From Alangreenwoodia sp963602445 (GTDB taxonomy: Bacteria > Bacillota > Clostridia > Peptostreptococcales > Anaerovoracaceae), in the NCBI GenBank assembly GCA_963602445.1, contig CAVCIY010000115.1, forward strand, positions 1 to 6,571: a DNA stretch of 6,571 nt. Reading direction: 5' to 3'. The notes beneath the pieces are model-generated. The model made no database searches. It saw nothing but the letters and a program-made list of their open reading frames with translations, and had not been told where the DNA came from. The position numbers and the translations under genes are program-made. Below, one piece after another: positions 1 through 5,113 of the stretch; the first letter of the stretch is position 1, and every line of letters begins with the position of its first letter.

Positions 1-23
1 TTCGATTCCCGGTGGGGTCACCA
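1..23 (+). tRNA. 3' end of a tRNA (truncated by the window edge)
   Basis: The first 23 bases match the 3' end of a tRNA base by base: a seven-base T loop TTCGATT (1-7), the 3' side of the T stem CCCGG (8-12), the 3' side of the acceptor stem TGGGGTC (13-19), discriminator A (20) and an encoded CCA (21-23). The anticodon lies outside the window, so the amino acid cannot be assigned. The missing 5' end should begin with GACCCCA or a close variant. An intrinsic terminator follows four bases later, so this is the last tRNA of its transcript. Confidence 0.9.
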
Positions 24-26
24 GCT

Positions 27-55
27 AACCCTTGATTTACGTCAAGGGTTTTTTT
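27..55 (+). terminator. Rho-independent terminator of the tRNA transcript
   Basis: A nine-base perfect stem, AACCCTTGA (27-35) with TCAAGGGTT (42-50), closes a six-base loop and runs into a T tract through base 55. It sits directly behind the tRNA CCA end and would end that transcript before the next promoter. Confidence 0.92.
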
Positions 56-69
56 ATAGTTGTTTATTG

Positions 70-98
70 TTGACGCAAAATCAATCGAATTGTATCAT
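70..98 (+). promoter_or_regulatory. Sigma-A-type promoter for the coiled-coil protein gene
   Basis: TTGACG (70-75) and TATCAT (93-98) each match five of six consensus bases and are separated by exactly 17 bases. Transcription would start near 105, giving a leader of about 215 bases made mostly of the CTGCRGA repeats. The preceding terminator isolates this promoter from the tRNA. This is a consensus match only. Confidence 0.6.
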
Positions 99-121
99 AT
101 ACAGTGTGAGAATAAAAAGAT

Positions 122-309
122 AAGAACTGCAGAATATGCGGATTTATAAGAGCTGCAGAATATGTGGATTCACAAAAACTGCGGAGATCTGCAGAATATG
201 CGGACTTATAGGAACTGCGGAGTACTGCAGAATTACAAGAATTATAAGAACTGCTGATTGAGCAAATTGATTAGTACTGCGGATAATGAGCTGTGGATTG
301 CGGATAAGG
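122..309. repeat. Array of CTGCRGA elements with 26-bp spacing (leader of the coiled-coil gene)
   Basis: The heptamer CTGCAGA or CTGCGGA occurs at 127, 153, 179, 189, 215, 225 and 277, with variants CTGCTGA at 251 and CTGTGGA at 291. The distances are 26, 26, 10, 26, 10, 26, 26 and 14 bases. The longer unit CTGCAGAATATGCGGA is seen at 127 and 189 and, with one change, at 153. Four copies contain the palindrome CTGCAG. The array fills the space between the predicted promoter and the ribosome binding site. It could be a binding site for the product of the next gene, or simply one of the degenerate tandem repeats that fill the other spacers here. Confidence 0.85.
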
Positions 310-311
310 AG
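306..311 (+). promoter_or_regulatory. Ribosome binding site that fixes the start of the coiled-coil gene
   Basis: AAGGAG at 306-311 lies eight bases before the ATG at 320. The upstream in-frame GTG at 311 overlaps this site and so cannot plausibly use it. The gene is therefore started at 320 rather than 311; a second ATG follows at 323. Confidence 0.8.
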
Positions 312-319
312 TGAATTTT

Positions 320-1309
320 ATGATGACCATAAGAGAACTCTCTTCAGTGCTTGATATATCTTATGAGGCGGCGAGGAGTCTCGTCAGCCGCCAAAAAGGG
401 TCACTGGAAGGACATATTTCAAAAGTCGGAGGAAAGCTTTGTCTTGATGACGAAGCCGTGGATATGCTTATTAAATTAAGAAAAGAACCTGCTTCAGTAC
501 GAGCTGCCGCAGCACGTGCCGCATCAGCATCGTCCCCGAAATCAAAGCGTAAATCAACCAAATCAGTCTCGAATAAACGATCTAAAAAAAGAAAAAGTTC
601 AACTCAAGAAAATAATATAAATGACGACACGTCTGCAATGGACTTTACAGTTGACGATTCTGACGCTAAAGCAATGGATGTTGCAGTTGACGCAACCGGT
701 GAGGCTGATAAAACCGGTGAGGCTGATAAAACCGGTGGGGTTGATACAGCCGGAAGAGCTGACAAAAATGCAGATGATTTAAAATATGATGAAATATTAA
801 GACAACTTGTACAGCTTTCTGATATGAAAGAAGAAATCTCTAAAATCAGCAGTTTAAGCGATAAACTTGCGAAATTTGAAAATTTGCCCGATGAGTTTGC
901 AAAGTCAGAAGATATAAAATCCAAGCTTGAGGAAATCGAAGACACCCTCGAAAGTATGATTGAAGGTATGTCGTACAAGCCGGGGCATATGTCTTTTTCA
1001 GAAAATTCGGGTTCAGATTCAGATATGATCGATGAGATAATGCAAAAGCTTGACAGTCTGTCCGAGAGCTTAGATGAAAATCAGAAATTACTTTCTGAAA
1101 TGATTGAAATGTACGAATCTCTTGCAGCAGAAAACGATGCGAAAAAACGTCAACTTGATGCAAGAATTTCGGCCGGAAGAGAGATCGCTCTCAGAGACAG
1201 TCGAAAAAGTAAAATATTTGCTGTTTTAGTCGGAGCGCTGGGAGCTGTTGCGGTCTCAAAGCTTGGAAAGGATCTTATTGTGAAATTTCGTGACAGGTTT
1301 TTAAGATAG
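320..1309 (+). CDS. HTH-like / coiled-coil protein with C-terminal hydrophobic anchor
   Basis: This 329-residue protein is not one I can name. Residues 2-55 look like a small winged-helix or MerR-like DNA-binding domain (MTIRELSSVLDISYEAARSL, then a K-V-G-G-K-L-C-L-D-D-E-A turn), a pattern seen at the N-terminus of plasmid Par/DUF536-type and RacA-type proteins. Residues 56-96 are Ala/Lys/Arg/Ser-rich and strongly basic. Residues 97-155 are acidic and hold four six-residue repeats (TGEADK type, 126-149). Residues 156-215 and 236-290 are heptad-like and probably coiled coil. Residues 299-313 (IFAVLVGALGAVAVS) are hydrophobic and flanked by lysines, fitting a short tail anchor, with a basic end FRDRFLR. 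There is no signal peptide. It has its own promoter and a repeat-filled leader. A role tying DNA to the membrane, or in DNA segregation, is inference; an autoregulated transcription factor is the plain alternative. The 15-residue hydrophobic stretch is short for a membrane span. Confidence 0.85.
   Translation: MMTIRELSSVLDISYEAARSLVSRQKGSLEGHISKVGGKLCLDDEAVDMLIKLRKEPASVRAAAARAASASSPKSKRKSTKSVSNKRSKKRKSSTQENNINDDTSAMDFTVDDSDAKAMDVAVDATGEADKTGEADKTGGVDTAGRADKNADDLKYDEILRQLVQLSDMKEEISKISSLSDKLAKFENLPDEFAKSEDIKSKLEEIEDTLESMIEGMSYKPGHMSFSENSGSDSDMIDEIMQKLDSLSESLDENQKLLSEMIEMYESLAAENDAKKRQLDARISAGREIALRDSRKSKIFAVLVGALGAVAVSKLGKDLIVKFRDRFLR
695..766 (+). repeat. Four in-frame 18-bp repeats inside the coiled-coil gene
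   Basis: Units at 695-712, 713-730, 731-748 and 749-766 encode TGEADK, TGEADK, TGGVDT and AGRADK. The first two are identical at DNA level (ACCGGTGAGGCTGATAAA). They lie in the acidic linker between the DNA-binding-like domain and the coiled coils, where length change would be tolerated. Confidence 0.9.
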
Positions 1310-1334
1310 GTCTATCCTAGCTTAAGCTGTAAAA

Positions 1335-1363
1335 TTGACAGAGATTTGAATTTTTGCTTTACT
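1335..1363 (+). promoter_or_regulatory. Possible promoter upstream of the CmpB-type gene
   Basis: TTGACA (1335-1340) is a perfect -35 match. After 17 bases comes TTTACT (1358-1363), a weak -10 but preceded by TGC, giving an extended -10 arrangement. The start would fall near 1370, just at the base of the hairpin at 1371. The leader would then be almost 400 bases and include the 14-bp array. No other good candidate is visible before 1765. Confidence 0.4.
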
Positions 1364-1370
1364 GTGACAT

Positions 1371-1415
1371 CGCCGGAAACTGTTTCAGAGGGTTCTTCTT
1401 AAGCTTTTTCCGGCG
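1371..1415 (+). other. Stem-loop after the coiled-coil gene (terminator or 5'-end hairpin)
   Basis: CGCCGGAAA (1371-1379) pairs perfectly with TTTCCGGCG (1407-1415) around a 27-base loop. The sequence after it (TTATCAGATATTTTT) is not a proper uninterrupted T tract, so it is a poor intrinsic terminator. If the promoter at 1335-1363 is real, the stem would form the very 5' end of the next transcript and could protect it. Both readings are open. Confidence 0.5.
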
Positions 1416-1450
1416 TTATCAGATATTTTTGGATGTTGTTTGCGGCTTGA

Positions 1451-1701
1451 ATTTCGCGGTTGGCGTTTCGCGACTGTTGTTTTGTGGCTAGTGTTTTGCG
1501 ACTGGTGTTTGTGGCTGCTGTTTCGCGGTTGGCGTTTAGCGGCTGATGTTTTGTGGCTAGTGTTTCGTGACTGTTGTTTTACGGCTGCTGTTTCGCGGTT
1601 GGCGTTTCGCAGCTGATGTTTCGCAGTTGGCGTTTCGCGACTGGTGTTTTGTGGCTAGTGTTTCGCGGCTGATGTTTTGTGACTGGTGTTTCGCGATTTG
1701 T
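1451..1701. repeat. 14-bp degenerate tandem array, 18 copies
   Basis: Eighteen head-to-tail units follow the pattern GTTTYGYGRCTGRT. All are 14 bases except one of 13 (1507-1519). A further degenerate copy may start at 1438. Units 3-7 (1479-1547) and 8-12 (1548-1617) line up as a duplicated five-unit block of about 70 bases, so the array grew in steps of more than one unit. The top strand is rich in G and T and poor in A. The array fills most of the 455-base spacer between genes; a 64-codon reading frame through it is a product of the repeat and not a gene. Confidence 0.93.
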
Positions 1702-1764
1702 GAGTATTGTTTTAGATATTGTTTGCGGCTGTCGGTTTGCGGCCGCTGTGAGGAGGGTTAAGTC

Positions 1765-2787
1765 ATGATTTGCGGTATGACATATTTTGAGATTTTAAGT
1801 TATTTTATAATTTATTCTTTTATCGGATGGGTTGTTGAAGTTGTATATCATGCGGCTTCATGGGGCCAGATCATTAACAGGGGTTTTTTGAACGGACCTG
1901 TATGTCCGGTTTATGGATTTGGCGTGGTTGCGGTCTTTGCAATGGTTAATTTGATTGATGAAGCCGGAATTGTTCTGAATGACTTATGCCTTTTTTTTGC
2001 CGGATGCGTGATTGCGACGGTTATTGAGCTTGCAGCCGGATGGCTTCTTTATACATTTTTTCACGCAAGGTGGTGGGATTACTCCGAAAAGCCTTGGAAT
2101 CTAAACGGATTTATTTGTCCTGAGTTTTCTCTTATATGGGGACTTGCGATTCTTCTTGTTATTAAGGTTTTCCAAAAGCACGTCAAAATGCATACAGCAA
2201 ATATCAATGTTTCTTTGTACAGTTGGATTATACTTGCTGTTATTTACGCATTGCTTATTGCTGATATGATCGTGACTGTTGCTGTAGTGAACGGGTTAAA
2301 TAAGCGTCTTACTCGTTTAGATGAAATAACCTCTGATATGCGGATACTAAGCGACAAACTTAGTGAAAAAGTCGGAGAAAAGACTATTGGTGCTACAGTG
2401 AAGGTCGAAGAAAGCAGAGTGCAGGCTGCTTTGGCTCGTGCTGAGCTGCGGGATAGGGGAACTGAACTTAAAGAACGTATTCCGGATATTCGCACCCGTC
2501 TGACCGCTCTTAAGCGCGAATACATTGATACTGCAAACTCGCTGACTCATAATAAATGGTTCGGATACGGACGACTGCTTGCCGCATTTCCGCATATGAA
2601 GCTTAAGAAAAATCAAAACATTTTGCAAAAACTTAGAGAATGGAAATTTGTGGAAAGCCACGGCAATCGTGATAATACGGAAAGCAACGAGAATCATGAT
2701 AATACGGAAAGCCATGAAAATCATGATAATACGGAACGCCGTGAGAATCATGATAACGATAATAACGAAAATAAAGGTAATGACTAA
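1765..2787 (+). CDS. CmpB-type multi-pass membrane protein (putative ABC-transporter type IV, PF06541 family)
   Basis: The 340-residue product has the family signatures near the N-terminus: GWVVEVVYH (21-29), INRGFLNGPVCPVYGFG (37-53) and WWDYSEKPWNLNGFICP (103-119). Hydrophobic segments lie at about 8-28, 51-64, 73-98, 121-137 and 150-177, giving roughly five membrane spans. Residues 181-260 are charged and probably coiled coil on the cytoplasmic side. Residues 297-340 are an Asn/His/Glu/Asp-rich tail with four nine-residue repeats, unusual for the family as I know it. The family is annotated as a putative transporter component, but I know of no firm substrate or mechanism, and no ATPase gene is present here. 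AGGAGG at 1751-1756 lies eight bases before the ATG, which supports this start. The YgjV-type gene follows 214 bases downstream and could share its transcript. Confidence 0.9.
   Translation: MICGMTYFEILSYFIIYSFIGWVVEVVYHAASWGQIINRGFLNGPVCPVYGFGVVAVFAMVNLIDEAGIVLNDLCLFFAGCVIATVIELAAGWLLYTFFHARWWDYSEKPWNLNGFICPEFSLIWGLAILLVIKVFQKHVKMHTANINVSLYSWIILAVIYALLIADMIVTVAVVNGLNKRLTRLDEITSDMRILSDKLSEKVGEKTIGATVKVEESRVQAALARAELRDRGTELKERIPDIRTRLTALKREYIDTANSLTHNKWFGYGRLLAAFPHMKLKKNQNILQKLREWKFVESHGNRDNTESNENHDNTESHENHDNTERRENHDNDNNENKGND
2653..2760 (+). repeat. Four in-frame 27-bp repeats encoding the tail of the CmpB-type protein
   Basis: Units at 2653-2679, 2680-2706, 2707-2733 and 2734-2760 encode ESHGNRDNT, ESNENHDNT, ESHENHDNT and ERRENHDND. 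The protein ends 27 bases later, and the same A-rich low-complexity character continues past the stop codon, so the tail appears to have grown by repeat expansion at the 3' end of the gene. Confidence 0.93.
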
Positions 2788-3001
2788 GATTACGGTTAAG
2801 ATAACGACTAAAATATTCATGACCGCAAAAATAATAAAAATACTGAAAAATACTGAAAAAATAGTGATATAACGAAAATGGTGAAAAGAGCCGGTAATAC
2901 AGGAAACTACTGCCGCAGAGGAAGCATAGCAGAAAGATTTGCGGTGAAGCCGCGCAATGAGAACTGCGGTGAAATTGTGTAAATGAAAATTTGGTGGTCA
3001 A
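2788..3001. other. Spacer between the two membrane-protein genes
   Basis: The first 85 bases are A-rich and low in complexity, including TACTGAAAAA twice in tandem (2841-2860). The rest contains GCGGTGAA twice and a small GC hairpin near 2939-2956 without a T tract. I see no convincing promoter, terminator or gene here, which leaves read-through from the CmpB-type gene into the YgjV-type gene possible. Confidence 0.5.
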
Positions 3002-3529
3002 ATGATGGTAAGATTTATTATTATTCAGGCAATAGGAATTGTGGGAACTGCAATTTTCTTCTTGTCATATCAATTTAAGAATAACAAGACATTGTTTAGA
3101 GTGCAATTTTTGTCATATCTGATATATACGGTTCATCTGCTTTTACTGGGAGCTGTGACGGGAGGAGTTAGTTATGCGATAAATACTCTCAGATCATTTT
3201 GCCTTGGAAGTGATGCAAGTTTTTTAAAGAGTAAGCAAATGTGTGCAATTATATGCGCACTTCAGATACTGACGCTTGTTCTTACATGGACGGGATGGAT
3301 TTCTATTCTTCCGGTTGCGGCAAATATCGCAGCGACGATTGGCGGATATACCAAAAATCCACAGAAGATAAGGGCTGCAGGTATTTTTATCAATTCGCCG
3401 TTATGGATTATTTACAACATTCTTGTAGGCTCACTCGCAGGGATTCTTGACGAAATTGTCAGTGAGGCATCGATGATTATTTCGGTGATCAGATACGGAT
3501 GGAAGAATCTTGATCATGTGGAAGATTGA
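3002..3529 (+). CDS. YgjV-family inner membrane protein
   Basis: The 175-residue product is hydrophobic along most of its length, with segments at about 6-23, 32-52, 55-68, 80-97, 99-115 and 125-165, fitting six or so spans. The motifs FFLSYQFKNNKTLFRVQ (19-35) and INSPLWIIYNILVGSLAGILDE (130-151) match the YgjV family (Imp-YgjV, PF10688), whose members are about this size. No biochemical function is established for it as far as I know. The ribosome binding site is weak: GGTGG at 2993-2997. It lies four bases before the ATG at 3002 and seven before a second in-frame ATG at 3005, which may be the true start. No good terminator follows. Confidence 0.85.
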   Translation: MMVRFIIIQAIGIVGTAIFFLSYQFKNNKTLFRVQFLSYLIYTVHLLLLGAVTGGVSYAINTLRSFCLGSDASFLKSKQMCAIICALQILTLVLTWTGWISILPVAANIAATIGGYTKNPQKIRAAGIFINSPLWIIYNILVGSLAGILDEIVSEASMIISVIRYGWKNLDHVED

Positions 3530-3542
3530 ATGAGCCTTAATC

Positions 3543-3746
3543 GCACGAAGGCATAAAAAGTTTCTATACGCATGGGTATAAAAAGTCTAGACGTGCGACG
3601 GTAAAAAAATTTTCGGCTGTGCGGCGGTAAAAAAGCTTTCGGTGTCTGGCAATATAAAAAGGTCTAGGCGTGCGGCGGTAAAAAAGCTTTCGGTGTATGA
3701 CGAAGTAAAAAATTCTTGACTTAGTGGCGAATGAAAGGGTTGTAAT
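3543..3746. repeat. About eight degenerate 24-26-bp tandem repeats
   Basis: Units start near 3543, 3569, 3593, 3619, 3644, 3670, 3695 and 3721. The common pattern is a GTGCGRCGG-like block, an A tract of five to seven bases, then a CTTTCGGT- or TCTAGGC-like block. The units at 3619 and 3670 are identical over at least 25 bases and are 51 bases apart, so the array also has a two-unit period. It fills the upstream part of the 392-base spacer and ends at the promoter of the DUF134/NifX-type gene; its last unit contains the likely -35 region. No gene is visible in it. Confidence 0.85.
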
Positions 3747-3769
3747 ATGCTTGCAGTGTGTGTTATAAT
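3740..3769 (+). promoter_or_regulatory. Extended -10 promoter of the DUF134/NifX-type gene
   Basis: TATAAT (3764-3769) is a perfect -10, preceded by TG and one base (3761-3763), the extended -10 pattern. A weak -35, TTGTAA (3740-3745), is 18 bases upstream. Transcription would start near 3776, inside the palindrome at 3766-3783, leaving a leader of about 145 bases. Confidence 0.7.
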
Positions 3770-3783
3770 GGCATATGCCATTA
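3766..3783. promoter_or_regulatory. Perfect 18-bp palindrome over the -10 box and start site (likely operator)
   Basis: TAATGGCATATGCCATTA is its own reverse complement over all 18 bases. It overlaps four bases of the -10 box and covers the expected transcription start, where a bound dimer would block RNA polymerase. The gene downstream begins with a DNA-binding domain, so self-repression is a natural reading. The symmetry is seen directly; the role is inferred. Confidence 0.7.
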
Positions 3784-3823
3784 AAAATCTTTTATTTTTT
3801 ATAAATGCATCGATGTCATGTGT

Positions 3824-3849
3824 ATCTGTGGCACACATCTGTGGTACAC
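3824..3849. repeat. 13-bp direct repeat in the leader of the DUF134/NifX-type gene
   Basis: ATCTGTGGCACAC (3824-3836) is followed at once by ATCTGTGGTACAC (3837-3849), one base different. ATGTGT (3818-3823) can pair with ACACAT (3833-3838), and GCATC (3807-3811) with GATGC (3858-3862), so a leader hairpin is possible. I do not recognise a known riboswitch. Confidence 0.6.
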
Positions 3850-3921
3850 ACCTGCGAGATGCTTCAAGGGAGTTTTTCTGTTGATTCTTTTGCGTGATGC
3901 ATCTGTTTAAAGGAGGGTTCT

Positions 3922-4704
3922 ATGCCTCGGATAAAAAAAAGAAGAGTATGTAAAGAACCTGATTTTAGCAGGTTTGGGCCATCTGAAAAATGCGGCGGCG
4001 GTATTATTATAATGAGTGTCGATGAGTATGAGACGATTCGTCTCATCGATAAAGAAGGGCTTAATCAAGAGGAATGCGCGGATCGTATGGGGATTGCCAG
4101 GACTACTGCTCAGCTGATATATAACAATGCTCGCCGTAAGCTGGCGGATTGTGTGACAGAAGGCAGAGTGCTTCATATTGAAGGCGGAAATTATGATATT
4201 TGCAACGGCAATGCATTTTGTCCAAACTGCCTAAAGACATTTGATGCAATTTCAATGATGGTAGAGAGAAAGGAAGATAATCGAATGAGAATAGCGGTAA
4301 CTTATGAAAACGGACAGATTTTTCAGCATTTTGGCCATACAGAAGAATTTAAGCTGTATGATGTAGAGGATGGAAAGGTTGTAAGTGAACAGGTTGTAGA
4401 TACAAACGGTCAGGGGCATGGCGCTCTTGGCGGATTTCTTGCGGCAGCAAAGGCAGATGTTCTTATCTGCGGCGGTATCGGCGGCGGTGCCAAGAATGCT
4501 CTTGCGCAGGCAGGCGTAGAGCTTATGGCTGGCGTTTCAGGCAGTGCGGATGCGGCTGTTCAGGCTTATCTGGCGGGAGAACTCGTTTACAGCCAGGATG
4601 CAAATTGCAGTCATCACGATCATGAAGAAGGACACAGCTGCGGTTCGGGCGAAGCGCACAGCTGCGGCATAGGTGCGGGAAGCAGCTGCGGTCACGGCTG
4701 CTAA
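3922..4704 (+). CDS. DUF134 DNA-binding domain fused to a NifX/NafY-type cofactor-binding domain
   Basis: The 260-residue product joins two known families. Residues 2-91 are DUF134 (PF02001): basic start PRIKKRRVC, then EYETIRLIDKEGLNQEECAD (35-54) and a helix-turn-helix resembling sigma-factor region 4 (RMGIARTTAQLIYNNARRKL, 55-74). A cysteine cluster follows (C94, C100, C103). Residues 122-222 are a dinitrogenase iron-molybdenum cofactor domain (PF02579): MRIAVTYENGQIFQHFGHTE at its start and an ADVLICGGIGGGAKNAL strand-loop-helix (178-194). In nitrogen fixers such domains bind FeMo-co or its precursors, but relatives occur widely in anaerobes with no nitrogenase, and no nif gene is seen here. 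The tail (228-260) has five Cys and six His in SCG and GHGC motifs and may bind metal. An AAAGGAGGG site (3909-3917) precedes the ATG closely. A metal- or cluster-responsive self-repressor is a reasonable inference. Confidence 0.92.
   Translation: MPRIKKRRVCKEPDFSRFGPSEKCGGGIIIMSVDEYETIRLIDKEGLNQEECADRMGIARTTAQLIYNNARRKLADCVTEGRVLHIEGGNYDICNGNAFCPNCLKTFDAISMMVERKEDNRMRIAVTYENGQIFQHFGHTEEFKLYDVEDGKVVSEQVVDTNGQGHGALGGFLAAAKADVLICGGIGGGAKNALAQAGVELMAGVSGSADAAVQAYLAGELVYSQDANCSHHDHEEGHSCGSGEAHSCGIGAGSSCGHGC
4269..4287 (+). promoter_or_regulatory. Possible internal ribosome binding site and start for the NifX-type domain alone
   Basis: AAAGGAAG (4269-4276) lies eight bases before an in-frame ATG (4285-4287), which is Met122, exactly the first residue expected of a stand-alone NifX-type protein. 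Translation from here would give a 139-residue cofactor-binding protein without the DNA-binding domain. It may be a working second start or a relic of two genes that fused. Confidence 0.45.
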
Positions 4705-4788
4705 GAAGAATGTCGCAGCAGCTGCGCATTATCTGAAGACAGTGCCCTTGTGCATGTGATATGCGAAGATTTCATATTATGAAAAATT

Positions 4789-4816
4789 ACGGCGGCTTGT
4801 TTTAGCCGCCGTTTTT
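4789..4816 (+). terminator. Strong, probably bidirectional terminator between convergent genes
   Basis: ACGGCGGCT (4789-4797) pairs perfectly with AGCCGCCGT (4804-4812) around a six-base loop, followed by TTTTT on the top strand. On the bottom strand the stem is followed by AATTTTTC, so it can also stop transcripts coming from the MocR-type gene, although that gene ends about 300 bases away. Confidence 0.93.
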
Positions 4817-4825
4817 AGATTTACT

Positions 4826-5109
4826 CTTTGGATTTTCAGATTAATGTTCGAATTTTTGGATTAGCTCTTCAGATTTTTAGATTAGCTCTTCAGATTTTCA
4901 GATTTACGTTCAAATTTTTAGATTAGCTCTGCAGATTTTCATGTTTACTTTCGAATTTTTAGATTAGCTATTCAGATTTTCAGGTTTTTTCGAATTTTGG
5001 GATTAGCTATTCAGATTTTCAAGTTTTTTCGAATTTTTGGATTAGATCTTCAAATTTTGGGATTTGGAGTCCAACTTTTCGGATTTATCTTGTTTATTTT
5101 CAGATTTGT
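4826..5109. repeat. 21-bp tandem array with T tracts spaced by two helical turns
   Basis: About fourteen units of 18-21 bases run from the terminator to the end of the MocR-type gene. Two variants tend to alternate: TTCGAATTTTTGGATTAGCT and TTCAGATTTTCAGATTT. T tracts of four to six bases begin at 4833, 4853, 4874, 4895, 4915, 4936, 4956, 4977, 4995, 5016 and 5034, mostly 20-21 bases apart. No gene is visible; a 63-codon Phe-rich frame here is a repeat artefact. Confidence 0.9.
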
Positions 5110-5113
5110 TTTT

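Noticed and set aside
1..60. tRNA 3' end as an attachment site of an integrated element
   Set aside because: No integrase gene is in view and I saw no second copy of the tRNA end in the window.
311..319. GTG start for the coiled-coil protein
   Set aside because: The GTG overlaps the AAGGAG ribosome binding site, which is correctly spaced for the ATG at 320.
1567..1761. Small protein rich in Phe, Trp, Cys and Arg
   Set aside because: The frame is made by the 14-bp array, whose translation repeats every 14 residues, and it has no ribosome binding site of its own.
2648..2872. Lys/Ile/Met-rich small protein overlapping the end of the CmpB-type gene
   Set aside because: It is a shifted reading of the 27-bp repeats and the A-rich spacer; the CmpB-type frame has clear family homology and a good start.
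3543..3720. Phased A-tract curvature in the 25-bp array
   Set aside because: A tracts are 23-27 bases apart, not a whole number of helical turns, so bends would not add up as they would in the 21-bp array.
3922..4704. Evidence for nitrogen fixation
   Set aside because: The NifX-type domain occurs widely in organisms without nitrogenase, and no nif structural or assembly gene is present here.
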